Positions 27,402 through 40,499 are shown, numbered from the stretch's first letter. The stretch: DNA of 64,000 nucleotides from Polyodon spathula (GCF_017654505.1 NC_054535.1:45017664-45081663); one strand, 5' to 3'. Notes: generated from the letters alone by a model not told the origin. Numbers and translations: made by a program.

Positions 27402-28109
27402 GTAAGTAAATACCATCATTTTGTCTGGAAATCAAATACAGCTACACCTTCTTACGGGCTACATCTTTCGCAATACCATTTATCAATATACGTACCCTTT
27501 AAACCCCTGTAATGTGTTGTAGCTAGGCCTGAAAAAAACTGTCTTAGATTTTTAGGTTACTCTTATATTACTCTTGTCAGATGGACCGATTCAGTAAATG
27601 TGTGCTCCGTCACAAACTATGCCAAAAAAATGTGTAAACTTTGTGTTTCATTGAATAAAACAATCAGAGTACTGTAATTAATCGTAGGGAATTAAAAATA
27701 TATATGTATATTGAAATCGGGGTGCAATTTGTCAAATTTTCAGTGGGGGAGGGATAAAACACACAAACTTCAAAGCAGTAGGCAAGCCTATAGTAAAGAT
27801 ACATCACTTGTGTTCCAACATTTGCCACCATGCAGTTTTATGTCATAAAACTTTAAAATATGATTGTTCTCTAGCAAAGGCAATAATGTACCCTTTTAAG
27901 CGCCCAAAAAAAAAGGGGGGGGGGGGTGCACTAAGCACCAGTAATTACATATAACCTCCTTGACAACTTACTGTACTCCTATAGGAAGTGTATTTTTTTC
28001 AAGAACTCAAAAAAAAAAGAAAGAGCGACTTGAGCATAGCAATGAGAACGATGTCAACACCGATCTTTTATAAAACTGGGTGTTCTGTTGAGAGGTCCAT
28101 GAAGTTGGC

Positions 28110-28860
28110 CCACAGACAGCACAAACGTTGAGTTATATAGCATTCATTTGTGCCGATTTGTGCCATTGAATCTTGCCGTGGTGCGACCGCGGGGCCCAGG
28201 GGAGAGACAGCCTGTGAGATGGGGCCTGCATGAGTCAGGGTGAGAGAACGGAGCTGGGAAGTAGAGTAGAGAGAGATCAGGGGGTTTAGTGAGAAAGGGG
28301 GGTTTACTGTTTTTATGGCGTGGTCTTGGCCCTAACAGGGACTTATGTAAATTTACCAATAAATTGGTTTATTTGTTGCACCTGGAAAAGTGTCGCCATC
28401 TTCTGCTTTACCTTCCGAGGGCACCGGTCATTACGATATTAATGATTTTTTTTTTTTTTTAGGGGAGTGACGTCACTCCCTTACAGTACTGGAGTTGAAC
28501 CAAACTTGTCTCATTCGTTTGTGCTACGTTTGTGCCGTTGAAACAAACGTTTTTGCTGTTATTGTTTCTGAGATATTAACACATTTTTTTAGAGCAGTGA
28601 CGTCACTCAGCTCCCCCTACAATAACGGAATTGAACCAAACTTGTCTCATTTGTTTGTGCTACATGTCTACTTGTCACTGCTGAAAAATTAATGTTAGTG
28701 CTGTTTTCCTTCAAGATTTATTCACAATTCTTTTAGGGCGAGTGACGTCACAGTCCCCCTATAATAACAGGTTTAAACCAAATATGGGTCATTTGTTTGT
28801 GCTGCGTTAGTGCAGCAAAGTGAACGCTACTGCTGCTGTCCTTCACCATATATTGACACT
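28110..28860. repeat. Degenerate tandem array, about 140-bp unit, with CRE palindromes
   Basis: Units share a CCAAACTTGTCTCATTTG-like block, TTTGTGCTACG and a TGACGTCA palindrome. Palindromes sit at 28468-28475, 28598-28605 and 28743-28750, 130 and 145 bases apart. The first unit appears interrupted by about 270 bases of unlike sequence (about 28170-28437) that includes AATAAA. TGACGTCA is the perfect binding site for CREB/ATF factors. Whether it is bound here is unknown. Confidence 0.7.
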
Positions 28861-29092
28861 TCATTGACAAGAATATGTCACTTGGTAAGTGATGCTGCTT
28901 ACACAAGTGAATACTAACAAAATAAATATGAATAGCAATGGAAGAAAGCAGTCTTTCTTTCATCACTAGCATAGCTTTATTCCAGTCAGAGCGAGATCCT
29001 AACACAATTTTTATGAAAGTATGGAAAAAGTCTTATTCACGTACTGTTTCATAGTGTAATTAATATGAAACAAGTGTACCTTGAGGATACAT

Positions 29093-29315
29093 AGATAATA
29101 ATAATAATATTTTTATAAGAGACGAGACTAGGGCGTGTGAACTATGCATCAGTTGCAGAGTCACTTACAACAATGTCTCACCCGAAAGACAGAGCACAAG
29201 TAGGTTAAGTGACTTGCTGAGGGTCACACGATGAGTCAGTGGCTGAGCTGGGATTTGAACCGGATACCTCCTAGTTACAAGCTCGTTTCTTTAACCACTG
29301 GACCACACAGTCTCC
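29093..29315 (-). mobile_element. tRNA-derived SINE (MIR-like), full length
   Basis: On the minus strand it starts GGAGACTGTGTGGTCCAGTG (pol III A box TGGTCCAGTGG), then shows a B box GGTTCAAATCC. Next come the MIR/CORE-like body CAAGTCACTTAACCTACTTG and AAGTGACTCTGCAACTGATG, and a tail of (ATT) repeats. Two pieces of a relative occur at 51724-51949 and 54023-54118. Confidence 0.82.
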
Positions 29316-29319
29316 ATGT

Positions 29320-30110
29320 TGCTTTTTTGACACAAGGGCCAAAGGCGCAGTAGTCGAGTCGGAAACGGACAGAGAAAACCATAGAATAGATAGGGGAGAG
29401 CACACTGTTTGTTTACAAGGCCCGACTCACCGAGGTGGGCGGGCCTACGCAGCCGGCGAGGTCTAATCAACAGCGGGGATGTGGCAAGGCCTAGCCCCAT
29501 GGAGGAACTGTGTACTCTCAAGAAAGAAATAGACAACCATTCATGGGAGACTGCACAGGCAGTCACTCACACACGCAAGCGAGGAGGCTGCTGAAGACAA
29601 AAAGGCGAAAGGCTCTGTCTTTTCAAAGTTATTGATACCGGGAAAGCGGCAAGCCAGCTTTCAGCACAAATGCAAGGGAAATACAATCGACTTGATTCAA
29701 CTCAAGAAGCTCTTTTCTATCAACACACTCAGCTAGACATAGAGATCTTACCTTACCGTCTTGAGAAGGCTTCCTCAGAATGATGGTTTTAATCCCTCAG
29801 TGGGGGGACCAAGTACGTCATCCCAGGAAGGGGCCTATCGGCAGCTCTGGTATAGAGAACTCAGCGATACCTACTCAATGGGCAGGCATATCCCATACCT
29901 AATATCGTTGGAGGCTGTCTTCGAATTGAAAGGGAACCAGCGAGGCAGTGCGCTGAATGAGATGCAGCATACATGTATTTGTGCGTGAATGTCATCTGTA
30001 CAAATGACATTTTCCAGCAGAAAGACATTGTCAGTGCAAAATCTATTTTCACTGCCAGGGATGTAAATTAAAAGTGCAGAGACAAGAATCCCCCCTACCC
30101 CCAGTCAAAT
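29320..30110 (+). other. GC-richer repeat-like stretch, unidentified
   Basis: Composition is richer in G and C than the surroundings. Two short frames read MEELCTLKKEIDNHSWETAQ and, after a stop, KAASQLSAQMQGKYNRLDST with TQEALFYQHTQLDIEILPY. The helical, glutamine-rich text suggests a decayed gag- or coiled-coil-like element protein. I cannot assign a family. It lies directly beside the SINE. Confidence 0.35.
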
Positions 30111-33100
30111 TGCACCCTAATTGTATTGGTCCAAGTACAATGACATTCTTACTATGTTAATGAGTGTTAACTCAGAAGATTAAGATTTCCAATCTATGCT
30201 GCAATCTTCAGAAGTCAGGCCATCTGGGAATTCACAACAGGGCACTTCACCACATAGGAAATCTCGCTCACTGGTCCTTTTGATTTAAGATAAATGATTC
30301 CCAGTGAGATATACCATAATAGGTCGATTTTGCAGCACTTGGCAACTAAACTCACGCCATGTTACAGTAGTTAAAAAAAAAAAATAATTCCTTCAGGGCG
30401 GATATATTTCATAGGAAAGGTAATTGTTCACACCGTTCAGATTAATTTTCCAACAGCAGAGTGTCACACTGATAATGAGATGCTACAGGTGCTTTATGAA
30501 ATCTGTCCGTTTTATAGCAGCTGCTTTGATCTGCCGACGTGTTGACTTGGCATTCCTAATAAAGTGGCCAGTCCCTGTAATAAAAAATACTGTAAGTTTG
30601 CAGTTATTGGAAGATTTGCAGAGCCAGCATGAACTTTTCTGTTGATTTCACCCACAAACTTAAATAAGTAAGTAAAGATTCAGAGGAAAGGTAAGCTATT
30701 TATTTGTCAGTCCACGAGAACTTTCATCTTTCGTAGATCATTATTTGTCTGTCAATTATCATTTTTCGAGGACTAACCCCAGGTGATGTCAGAGCAGCAA
30801 CCACTTCTAAATTATTATGAAGTGTTATTGGTGTGTATGATTAAATGTATGGGAAAGCCTTTTTTAAAAATCCCGATCCTGCGTCCCTGGCACATTAGGA
30901 GAGCTATAAAATGACAAGCATGATCTCTTCTTCTCCTGTTGTTGCCTGTCTCTGAACAAACATAAGAATTAGATCTTTTCTTAGCGATCTGTCCTCTGAT
31001 GTTTTTATGAACTTTAAATGAGCACTCAAGTGTTAGTTTTCCAGACACCGAAGAACAAAATCTTATAATAAAATATTGAAATAGGTTTTCTTTGACTTTT
31101 GAGCTGCTTTTTTTTGTTTGTTTCCATATAGAATTATTATTACTTCCAGGCACTGAAAATAACCAGAGGCAGAGGCAGTTAATAGTTCGTCAACATAATA
31201 ATTGAGACGCTTATTCAGGAGGTGCATTGACTTTGCTGTATCTTATGGAAGTGGACTGTGCATCAAATTGTACATTACTTAATGATTTAGAGACATTGCT
31301 TTACATATACAATATAGAAATGTACTTGTTATTCTTTTTTTATACATACACTTATACATAAGTGGCTGTAGATAACAATTTATGCAGGACTTATGAGGAA
31401 TACATTGTTCAAAAACAGTGACTCCAATGCTCAGGGATTTGTGCTTGACCCCGTGGGCCTAGCAGCATGGATGACTACAGCCTAAAGGACAAGCAGGGAA
31501 GTATCTAATGGCACGGTAATTACCTGCCCTAATCTGACGCAAGAGGCCTACTGACACATGCAGAGATTCTTCAAAAGGTATCAGTATCATTCAAGCCATT
31601 GCTCCATGGACACTGCTGCAAACTGTCAGCTGAGCAGAGCTCCTCTATGACCATCTTCCTACAATGACCTTTTCTGTTGTCACATACTCAGTACTTGGAT
31701 AAAAGAGTGAAAAGAAGAAGAATCAAAATGCTACTGGGATACATTGTACAAATGTATTACTTTTCAAGGTAGTTTTCAAAGCCAACCAGCAAATATCAAG
31801 ATAAATGTCGCTGTGTCACATATGAGGGCTGTTTTCTGAGAAGGGTCAAAAATACCTTTGGTAAAATAGCCTTCAAGTAACATACAAATAACGTAAGATA
31901 CAAAATGGCAACTGTAGGTGTTTTAGATTTCTTTAAGAACATCTTTCTCACTGGGAATCTCTGAATCTTCTGAATTCTGACCTACCCATTTAGAAATTAG
32001 CTCAGAGATTAGGTGTGGTCTCAGATAGACCGGGATAGCCGCTGCTAAGTTTTAGCCTGTTACTGCCGCTTCCCCACCAGTTGTCTCCTTATCACTTTGC
32101 ACTGCCAAAGTCAGTGTGTAGCAGTGTACAATATTAGGCTCCTTAGTTTGACAAGGAGAATGGTAGAAAATATTGTAAGCATTTTCCAAGCTGTCCTTTA
32201 TACTTGTGATGGTACTCTATCCCTGTGATTCAGACCTCATCAGCATTTTCATCACACTTAAAGCTGTAGGACAATGATTTTGTCAGTAAAGTTCATTGAT
32301 CAGTTGCGTAAAGCTGCCAAAGATTTAATGTGATTTGTTGGTGCTTTATAAGCTTATAAAACTCTTTGCAAGTTACACCTGGGAACCTATATATTATTTG
32401 TGGATTTTAAGATGCAGAGTTGTTAATGCAAAATGCCAACACACCAACAAATAAATGCACAGCCCTTCAGAGAAGCTCAAACTTCCCTACTGTACATGTA
32501 AAAAAGAATGGCCTATACTTCACTGCCCATGCTGTACGCTGTTATATGTCACTTGCATTCAACATTGCTGTCAAAGTAATTGCACAAGGGGAAAAAAAGA
32601 CTCACAGTGATCTAAGCAAATTAAAAGCTTTATGCATGACCTTTGTGTGACCCTATTCAAAGTTCTTACCTGAACCAGTTTTTGTTGTCAAAGGTGCTGG
32701 CTTTTGTGAAATGTGTTGCGAAAACAAGTCACTGCTGTAGTATTTTTTTTCAGTATTACAGTACTGTACCTATAAATTCAAAGCACCTTGAGCTGCTTTT
32801 TGAGGGAATCAATCTAATTTATTTCCCTGAGTGTTCCTTTTAAGAGATTAGCCTGGAATGACTCAAGCTGATATGCGAGTTCCATTTCCATCCCTGTCTA
32901 GTCCTTTGCTCTGAGCATTTTCTAAAGGACAAAGGTTGACTGCAATATAATTTTGCCTCTTTACAATATGATTTGGGGAGTGGGGACAACACGCATTAAA
33001 CCCCCGTCCTCAGCTGCAGTCTGTTCGTGTCGACTGTCACACAAAGATGGGAGATCTTTATTAATTTTTCTAGCATTAATTAGGTATGCACTTGAGACTG

Positions 33101-33601
33101 CAATTTAATTAGGTAGATGAATGTGCATCTCTTCCTCACATTACTGTCATAACCAATTCTTATTGATAATTTATGAAAATCAAGGGAAATGTTACTGTTT
33201 GATGGTTTTGCTAATGTGAGTTATTTGATTCTGCTGAACCTTGGTATCAGCGTGTAGCTTCTCCCATTGCGGAGTTGGCTGTGTCTGAGGCTTTATAGAC
33301 AGTCCCCACTCTAGGGTTCCCCATTACCTGCCGTCAGCTCCCTTTGTATGAGTGTCAGGCCTGAGTGGCACGCCTTGCTGGAATAAACAGAATTGATTGC
33401 TCTTTAATTATATTTTCCTACAGTTGTTGTTTCCAGGTGTTACTGACGTGTAACAGCTTGTCCCCATCCTTTTAATGATAATGTATTTATTTTGTTTCCA
33501 TGGATCTAGGCTTTCTACCTTCATCATATTCACACAAGCATTCTTCCTAAATGTTTAAAGCATTATACTGAACATGTTGTTTTTGACTGTTTAATTTTAT
33601 A

Positions 33602-34214
33602 CAGGCAGTGACACATTTGGTTCCTGAAAGTCGCGTTGTAAGTCGAAGCACATTTTCCCATAGGAACAATGTTATAAGTTGGGGTTACGTTCCTGACTCT
33701 TTGGCCAGATAATATATTTTTACAAAAGTGACCTGTTATATTGTACTTATGCAAATATATATTTAACTCTTTACACTTAGCCCGGTGGGTACATGCGTAT
33801 TACTCGGGCATCTATATGTTTAAAAGTACAGACTAAGGGCTTTCCAATGACGTATTCAGCGTGTGGTATTCCTAAATGGAACTACAATTGCTTGAAGTTA
33901 AAACCCTCATCATGTGACAGAGTTCACAGCTTAGGTTTCGTTTTGAGTCCATTGCTCTTATCAAACATTTTTAAGGGCAAATAAATTCTAAAAAAAAAAA
34001 AAAAAAAACAGTTACATGCTTTAAAAAAAAAAACAAAAAAAAAAAAAACGCTTTGACCATGACAGATACTGCAATTCGAACACCGAGCTGTGCACATGAC
34101 GCATGGCTCAGGTCTCACCGTGTCGTAAATGCCGTATCGATGTCGTAAAGTCGAAGTAGGGTAATAATGCAAAAGAGACGTAAGTGTAGTGCGTCGTAAG
34201 TCAAGGATCGTCTG
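33602..34214. mobile_element. Possible pogo/Tigger-like non-autonomous element
   Basis: The segment is bounded by TA on both sides, with ends CAGGCAGTGACACATTTGG and inverted CAGACGATCCTTGACTTACG. Sub-terminal GTAAGTCGAAG-type motifs recur at both ends. No transposase is visible and the inverted similarity is modest. Two A-rich runs lie inside (33991-34008 and 34024-34048). Confidence 0.4.
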
Positions 34215-34274
34215 TACTTATAATTATACTTATGTTTGTGGTTTTCCCAATTCCCATACCTCATTTTAGAATTG

Positions 34275-34277
<3 letters not shown>

Positions 34278-34353
<76 letters not shown>
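34278..34353. repeat. (TA)n microsatellite
   Basis: About 76 bases of alternating T and A. Confidence 0.95.
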
Positions 34354-34356
<3 letters not shown>

Positions 34357-35110
34357 ACCGCCAATGGTTTTTACCGTAGTTTTCTCCCCAATGTGGAACG
34401 CTCAATTATTATTTTTAATCCTGGTGCACCAGTGCTCTGTGCCAAGTTTGATTATGGGTATTAACTCGGGGATTTAATCTTGCCATTTTCTTTTAATCGA
34501 TTTAATCACCCCATCTGGACAATTAATCGATAAATCACACCTGTTTGCTATAATATATAATTGTAGTGAAAGACAACAAAAGGTAACACTTGGTATTAAT
34601 GCTGTTTTTAGCAAGCATTTATTAATGACACCTAATGTTTAACAGGCAATTATTGTGTTGAATAGGGCCATTTTAGTACAAACTTTAAACTAACTGGCAA
34701 TTTAGTTGAGTGCTATTTTATTTTAGTTTAATTTACTGGTAGTTAGCAGCATATAGCTGTACATAAATCTTGTAGTTGCAGTCTTTTTTGCTTCCTTCTG
34801 AGCTATGGTAAAATATAGAGTACCCTGTTTGCCACAGTCTTTTGAGGTATTCTCCACCATCTTTCTAAATTTCTTTCTCAGGTGCTGCTTTTTTGCTACA
34901 GCGTGTGGGTAGACTAGATTAATCTATCAATGATTTTTTTAATCGATCAACACCCGCAGGCATGATTAATTGATTAAAACCCCAAGTATTAACCATTTTA
35001 AAAGGTCACTTGACAAAGCAACCATTGCAGCACTGTCAACAACTCATATCTCAGAAACCATTACAAAGTAACTATATCAATACCTCATATTTCAAACACT
35101 TAAATACAAC

Positions 35111-35478
35111 TAGAGCTTCTGTTTTCTGGTTTTTATGAATTTCATTTTTCAGGTGATTATTTTTAGCTATTTTTGAGTTACTACCTATCAAACTGTCCTC
35201 CGTTTCTTGTACTCTCACTTTTTTAAATCTTGCAAGGGTGTTACAATCCTCCAATAGAAATGTAGGAATCTGCTGCCAATCAGTAGTTTGGGTGGGTTTA
35301 AAATATTCAGAACAAATCAATGCAAGAGACAAGTCAGGAGGGAGGGACACTGCCCAACTGCACTGGATTTTTTTTTTCTTTTTGTAGGTATGTTATTTTA
35401 TGCACCAATTTGAGGTTTTTTTGTATTGAGGGTGTTTTATCATTTTTTATCGGTTAAAACCAAAAACCAGAAGCCCTA
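35111..35478. mobile_element. Non-autonomous DNA element with TAGRGCTTCTG ends
   Basis: The left end TAGAGCTTCTGTTTTCTGG is the inverted partner of the right end CCAAAAACCAGAAGCCCTA. The right-end motif recurs at 50022 (TAGGGCTTCTGATTTTCAG), showing it is a repeat family. The flanks AATACAAC and AATATAAA hint at an 8-bp, hAT-like duplication. No coding capacity is recognised. Confidence 0.5.
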
Positions 35479-36457
35479 AATATAAACTTCACTGCACTTG
35501 TTGCCAAGTTATTTTCAATAGAGAGACAAACACCCATTGCAAAGGGCATTGTTTGCTTTATAAGTTTAAAAAAAGACATGTCAAGCCTATAAGCCTCTAA
35601 TTCAAAATTCCAAACAAGAGGCCTGATGAGGCACTTGATCCTTATTTTTCTAAAATGTAGAAAAGATGTTGCACAGATTACATTTTAGTTAATGAGTCCC
35701 TTCTTGGCAAGAACTCTTTCATTGATCTTAGCATTTTATATTTTATTTTATTTTCTTAACACTCAGAAAAAGGAGTCAATAAAAACAAATGGGCCCACCT
35801 CTGATTAAGAATCAATGAATGTAATAATGTTTGGTGTTTAAACTGTGACCTGTTATAACTAGATGTGTAGCCTAGGGGGGTTCATTTTTAAGATTGCTAT
35901 ATGTTCTATTCTGTTCTAATGCATCATTATTCTTTATAATTTGCACTGTGATGACTTGTTGTTACATGGTTTCTGTTGCGATAAACTTAAGGATGCAGTC
36001 TGTTTTTCTGTGCCTAACCAGGTGCTAGCTAGTTCAGTACTAACTGGGGATAATCTCCAGCTCAGTCCTGTCTTCAGACCAACTGTACTACCTAAGCAAA
36101 ATATACACCCTTTTGGTTTCTGGAAAGACCCAAAGCTTTGAGATTGAATTGGCAGGTTTGATTGTCCAAGACAAAATAGACCTTTTATGGCAGTAATTTT
36201 AAAAACAGTGTCAGCCCCTCAGTTGCAGAGTTCATAAACACTGTATGTTAAATTGTTTTATCTTCAGGTCAGATTGGTGATGCATACTTTAAGGTAGTGT
36301 CTTCACATTTCATATGCAGGGGCAGGGGTGAATTTTTTGCATAACATTCTGAAATACATTGGTTCAAATAAAATGTATATTTATGAGCCTACAGCAGTAT
36401 GGAGCCGTGTGTTATTTATAAACTTACCCCTGTGTCTATCCTGAATACTAGTTTCAG

Positions 36458-36635
36458 CACAGCATACCAGTGCATCTACTATTCACCTGAAAACACATCC
36501 AAGGCAAAGGAGGTACTTACCAGCATCAGCATGCTGCAGCCCCTCATCTCCAGCCTGAGCGACCAGCTGCTTCATTCTGCACAGCAGCACTCATCCGACA
36601 GCCTAAAGGAGGCTTTGAAGACTCTTTCAGACAAA
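36458..36635 (+). CDS. INPP4B: INPP4B internal exon (fourth in window)
   Basis: The exon encodes (N)[39 protein letters not shown] and [20 protein letters not shown]. [14 protein letters not shown] distinguishes INPP4B from INPP4A, which has a diverged version here. The acceptor used is the upstream TAGTTTCAG, so that AA|C gives asparagine. A second AG five bases downstream would shift the frame. The donor is AAA/GTAAGA, phase 0. The region is predicted mostly helical and belongs to the central part of the protein that includes the NHR2-like region. Confidence 0.95.
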
Positions 36636-37750
36636 GTAAGATTTCACAGTGTTGATTGTTGTCCAAGGAACAGGGCCCCAGCTGAGGTCTGTGGCATAGA
36701 AACTGTCACAAAGCCCTTTTAACTCTCTCCCCATATGACTTCTCATTAAGTAAAATCATTTTTGTTTAGGGAGGTGGAATAATTGAGTGTGCTACAAAGT
36801 GATCATTATTTTCTGTGATTAACTAATTTAGAATACAGCTGAAATGCAGTAGCATCATTTAGACATGTTTTAAATGAATAACTGTTTTGGACTGCAACTC
36901 ATGCACTGTATTACCCGTAGCAGAGATTCCTCTCTAAGCTGTGGCCTTGATGTATAATCAAACAAGATTTACATTGACAGCTGTTCAGGATTACATCAAG
37001 CTAATGAGTCCTGTGTTCATTTTATTACTTTGTTACTGCCAAACGGTCCTTTTAAAAACACACTATAACCCTGGCTGACACTAGAAAAAATTACCGGAAA
37101 AAAAAAAAAATTCTCTATTCCAGTTTTTGCTTTCATGTTATCCAATTGCTACTTCAGGTTAGAGTGGTTTAGCCCATCGAAAAAGGTAGTCTGTCTTGAA
37201 TTGAAGTGTTTATGCCACATTTTCAGATGTAGCTTTCTAAACTAAGACTGCAATTAAAGGCGCCAGTACAGTACATGCAATATGCAGTTGAGGTTTGAAT
37301 TAAAGTTGTTTCTTTATTCAATTGCCATCTCCTTTTAATTCTGTTTTTTCTTAAATGAAAAGTAGAATGTGCTACATAGTGTGCTATGTGCATTGACTTC
37401 TTATGAGTATGTTAAGGGTTTTAGTACAAAAGAAAAGTGAACAAATGAGACTTGATAAACGCTGATCCCAGACCTAGAACAGGACTAAATAATTATACAG
37501 GCAAGATAACTGCTGATGGTTAAATTATATCTTTTTGTTCTTATTTGGGCTTTGGGCTGTACAAAGACTACCTTTTTATCTGTTTTTAAAGTTGTACCAC
37601 CTCCCTTATATAGCAACATTCAGTTTTATCATACACATTTCATAGGAAAGTAGATAACGTTACAGGTGCATGAAAATTTGTTGACGCATCTTTTCAACAT
37701 TAATATACTTCATCTTGTAAGGTTGCTACTGTAAACACGTGTGACACTGA

Positions 37751-38725
37751 GGGGTAGGTGTACTGAAGTGTTGTACCTGTCGCAAACCAGCTGCAAACGA
37801 GTTGGACGTCTTGGGTGAAGTGTACTAAACAGGCGCAATGCTGTTAGCAACTTTTTAGGGAGTGCTTTGCGGCAGCAGTTTATCTTTGCAGTTCAACCTC
37901 AGATAAATATGTAGTTATGGACGTTTCTGCAAAGTCTCAAAAAAGGGTGTGGAAATCAGGGTTCTCAAATATTGCAATGAGATGTACGAAAGCTGCAGAT
38001 AATTGCAACACTTACAGTTGCATCCATTTTTTAAGACCTTTTGAAAGCATTTTTTAAACAGTCGTAATTGTTGCTGGCATTTCCCAGTCTGCCTTTTCTC
38101 GTGCACTGCCAGTTGTGCTCAATGCATTTTTGAGGCATACAGCAAAATACCTATTTTTTTCCCTACAACCAGGGAGCAATAGACTGCACACATGTGCCGC
38201 TAACCCCTCCAGCTCATTCTAAGCATCTGTACAGGAATAGGAAACACACCTATTCTGTTAATGTGCAGGTGGTTTGTAATTGTGCACAATTTAGCATTGC
38301 ACCACTGACTAACTGAAATAAAAACGGACAGTATACATTTGGCTTATAGTCTACTCATGATAATACAAATTAGTGGTATAATACACAATTTGTTGCTAGT
38401 CCTTTGAAATTCATATTAACAAGAATGTTGTTTTGATTCTTGCACTCTTACATGCATAGACATTATCCTTCAAGCACCCTCTGCTGCAGCAAACCAAAAC
38501 TCAGTTTCCACTAATTATTTGAACAATGTTGCACGACTCTCTCAATGTATAATGCTAGAGATCTCGCTAAGAAGACACAACAAATATTTAATTTAGTGTG
38601 TTTTGTTTGCCTTCATAAACTTTTTTCTTTTTTACATACGACGACATTTTCACTTTGTGTCGCAACAAAAATGCAAATTGCAGGATGTCTGCACTGTGAC
38701 TGGCACATCGTAGTACACCTGACCC
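37751..38725 (+). mobile_element. PIF/Harbinger DNA transposon relic
   Basis: The left end GGGGTAGGTGTACTGAAG and right end TAGTACACCTGACCC are inverted similar. Between them, the + strand reads AGISQSAFSRALPVVLNAFL then RHTAKYLFF (38074-38155). Then comes GAIDCTHVPLTPPAHSKHLY with RNRKHTYSVNVQVVCN (about 38172-38290), the HARBI1-type transposase block that carries the first catalytic aspartate in IDCTH. The segment between these two blocks and everything downstream are missing, so it is a non-functional, internally deleted copy. The 3-bp target duplication was not confirmed. Confidence 0.72.
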
Positions 38726-38845
38726 AAAGCCATTCAAAGAAGTAGTGGAGATCGACATGCAGTAAAAAAAATAAATACAAAAAAATACATTTTTTTCTCA
38801 AACAAACATTTTTTACATCACCAACCTTAACAAAAGAGCTTCAAG

Positions 38846-39340
38846 TGTAACAATCTGCCTTAAGCGGGTTCATAGTGGGAAGAAATAAAACCCCAGAGAC
38901 AGTCAAAAGCAGTTATAACTTCTATTTTTATTTATAAATCTTAATGCTCATTCAGCTAAATGCCTTTAATTCTCTCTCTGACTACTCACACTGACAACAG
39001 CCAGCCGTCAGTGCACTGGCCAATTTTATATCTCCTGCTTTCCCCCCATTGTCTCACACCATTGGTCCATTCAAAACACAATATGTAAGTGAGCTCTGGT
39101 GATTGATTCCTTCTCCCAATTCGCTGACGCTTTGCTCTCATTCACACAAAAGTAAAGCCCGAGTGGGCTAATCAAGGCTGCACCCACATAAAAGAGAGAG
39201 AGCAGCACGCACTTGCCACACATTCTACCACAGACTCACAGTCAACATTTGTGCGGGCATTTTACAGTACAGTCCCTTCCCTCTCCCCAGTTTTCGATAG
39301 AGTCCATGTTGCTTGTGTCTGGGTTGCCCCTACCGCTACA
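38846..39340 (-). mobile_element. LTR-like repeat, minus orientation
   Basis: On the minus strand it runs TGTAGCGGTAGGGGCAACC ... GGCAGATTGTTACA, giving TG...CA ends. A TTTTATGTGGG TATA-like box (about 39185) and AT-rich polyadenylation signals lie inside. No target duplication was found (TCAAG against TGGGG), so the limits are provisional. Confidence 0.42.
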
Positions 39341-40277
39341 TGGGGTAATCATAACCGAGATTCTAGTTTTTACTCATTTAAAAAAAAAAACATTATGGGG
39401 GAAAAAAAAAAAAAGTAATTTATAAAAGGAGATAATCTTTACTATCAAAAAGTCTTTTTAATCTTGGATCTGGGTTTGTCAGGGTATGAGAGGGTCAGTG
39501 AAGTTCTTTTCAGTGTAATGGCCAAAAGGTACAAACAAGCTTCATCTTCAGCAGACAACAGTCTGCTTTGCAAAACATAAGCCTACACTTACATTTATAG
39601 CTCTATTATGAGCATTCATCTACCGTAAAAATCATTGTGTAGGTCGCACTGGCATAAACGTCGCTCCCCCCTTTTTAGGGCCCCCAAAACGTGCCTAGAA
39701 AATCAAGTTATGTAAAGTTTTTTACAGTAATTGTGACGAAAGTTAGGATTGACATTCCATAGCACAAGTTTCTTAGGCTTTCAGAAACCCTAGTTCTGGT
39801 GTCTGATTGGTTGGGCTAATGAAGAATATATATTCCAAAATTTTGCTACAACTTTGTGTGGACATTATCTCACATTTCAGTGAAGTTGCTGTCGCTTAGA
39901 CAGTACCTGAGATTGTTAGACATCATTCAGAAGGAATGGGGATCTTAATTAGCAAAACATGACATTTGACCATTCCTTTTTATATGCTGGGGCTGGAATC
40001 AAATTGGTAGTCTGAGCTTCAAAATCCCATTTTGAGCATAATGATCTTCTTGCACAGAGCATTCTTTATGGAGATAGTGAACAGACTTAGTACTAAAAGT
40101 GTCCTGGCTTGTTATTGTAATACCCACACTATTACCCTTGAGAGCCCTTCTTAAATTCTAAACACTGAACTCTTTTGAGCTCAATATAAAGCTTCAGAAT
40201 AAATTGCCTCATACTGTGTATGATTTTTAATTGTTTTTTTTAACAGCTTGTTTGATTAAGTGTCGTCTTGTTCTCAG

Positions 40278-40499
40278 ATGGAACAGTTTGTACACGTACT
40301 GAAAGACGAGCTGGTCAAGAACGCCCTGCTTGCACTCTACACAGCTCGACCTGGCTATGTCAGTAAGATGAATTCAACAGTTTGTAACCATGTTGACGAA
40401 AGCAGCCCCACGCCAAAGGAAGACTCCACCTCCACGCCACCTCCTCTGAAGCGACAGGACTCTATACCTCATCATTCTGAATACGATGAGGAAGAGTGG
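40278..40499 (+). CDS. INPP4B: INPP4B internal exon (fifth in window), ends at a GC donor
   Basis: The exon encodes [60 protein letters not shown] and [14 protein letters not shown]. The Ser/Thr/Pro-rich run is a likely disordered, phosphorylatable linker. [15 protein letters not shown] is diagnostic for INPP4B. The acceptor is TTGTTCTCAG, phase 0. After the final TGG the intron begins GCAAGT rather than GT. No GT nearby keeps the frame into the next exon (DRVWVNV). If unspliced, the frame runs on to a stop ending at 40595, which would truncate the protein. Confidence 0.93.

Larger units (their letters stand above)
27402..36457 (+). other. INPP4B: INPP4B intron with tandem array, SINE and MITEs
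   Basis: At about 9.1 kb this is one of the longer introns. It contains a CRE-bearing tandem array, a tRNA-derived SINE, a GC-richer repeat-like stretch, two candidate non-autonomous DNA elements and a (TA)n tract. The stretches 30100-33590 and 35480-36457 show no element; parts could be conserved regulatory DNA. The stretch 34360-35100 has ATCGAT-containing inverted motifs and looks repetitive, but I cannot name it. Confidence 0.85.
36636..40277 (+). other. INPP4B: INPP4B intron with Harbinger relic and LTR-like repeat
   Basis: Besides a PIF/Harbinger relic and an LTR-like segment, nothing was recognised in 36720-37740 or 39430-40277. The phase-0 splice joins LSDK to [10 protein letters not shown]. 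Confidence 0.85.

Noticed and set aside
36452..36465. Alternative acceptor five bases downstream in the fourth exon (ACAG)
   Set aside because: Using it shifts the frame relative to the preceding exon; the upstream TTTCAG gives the conserved NTxYQ text.
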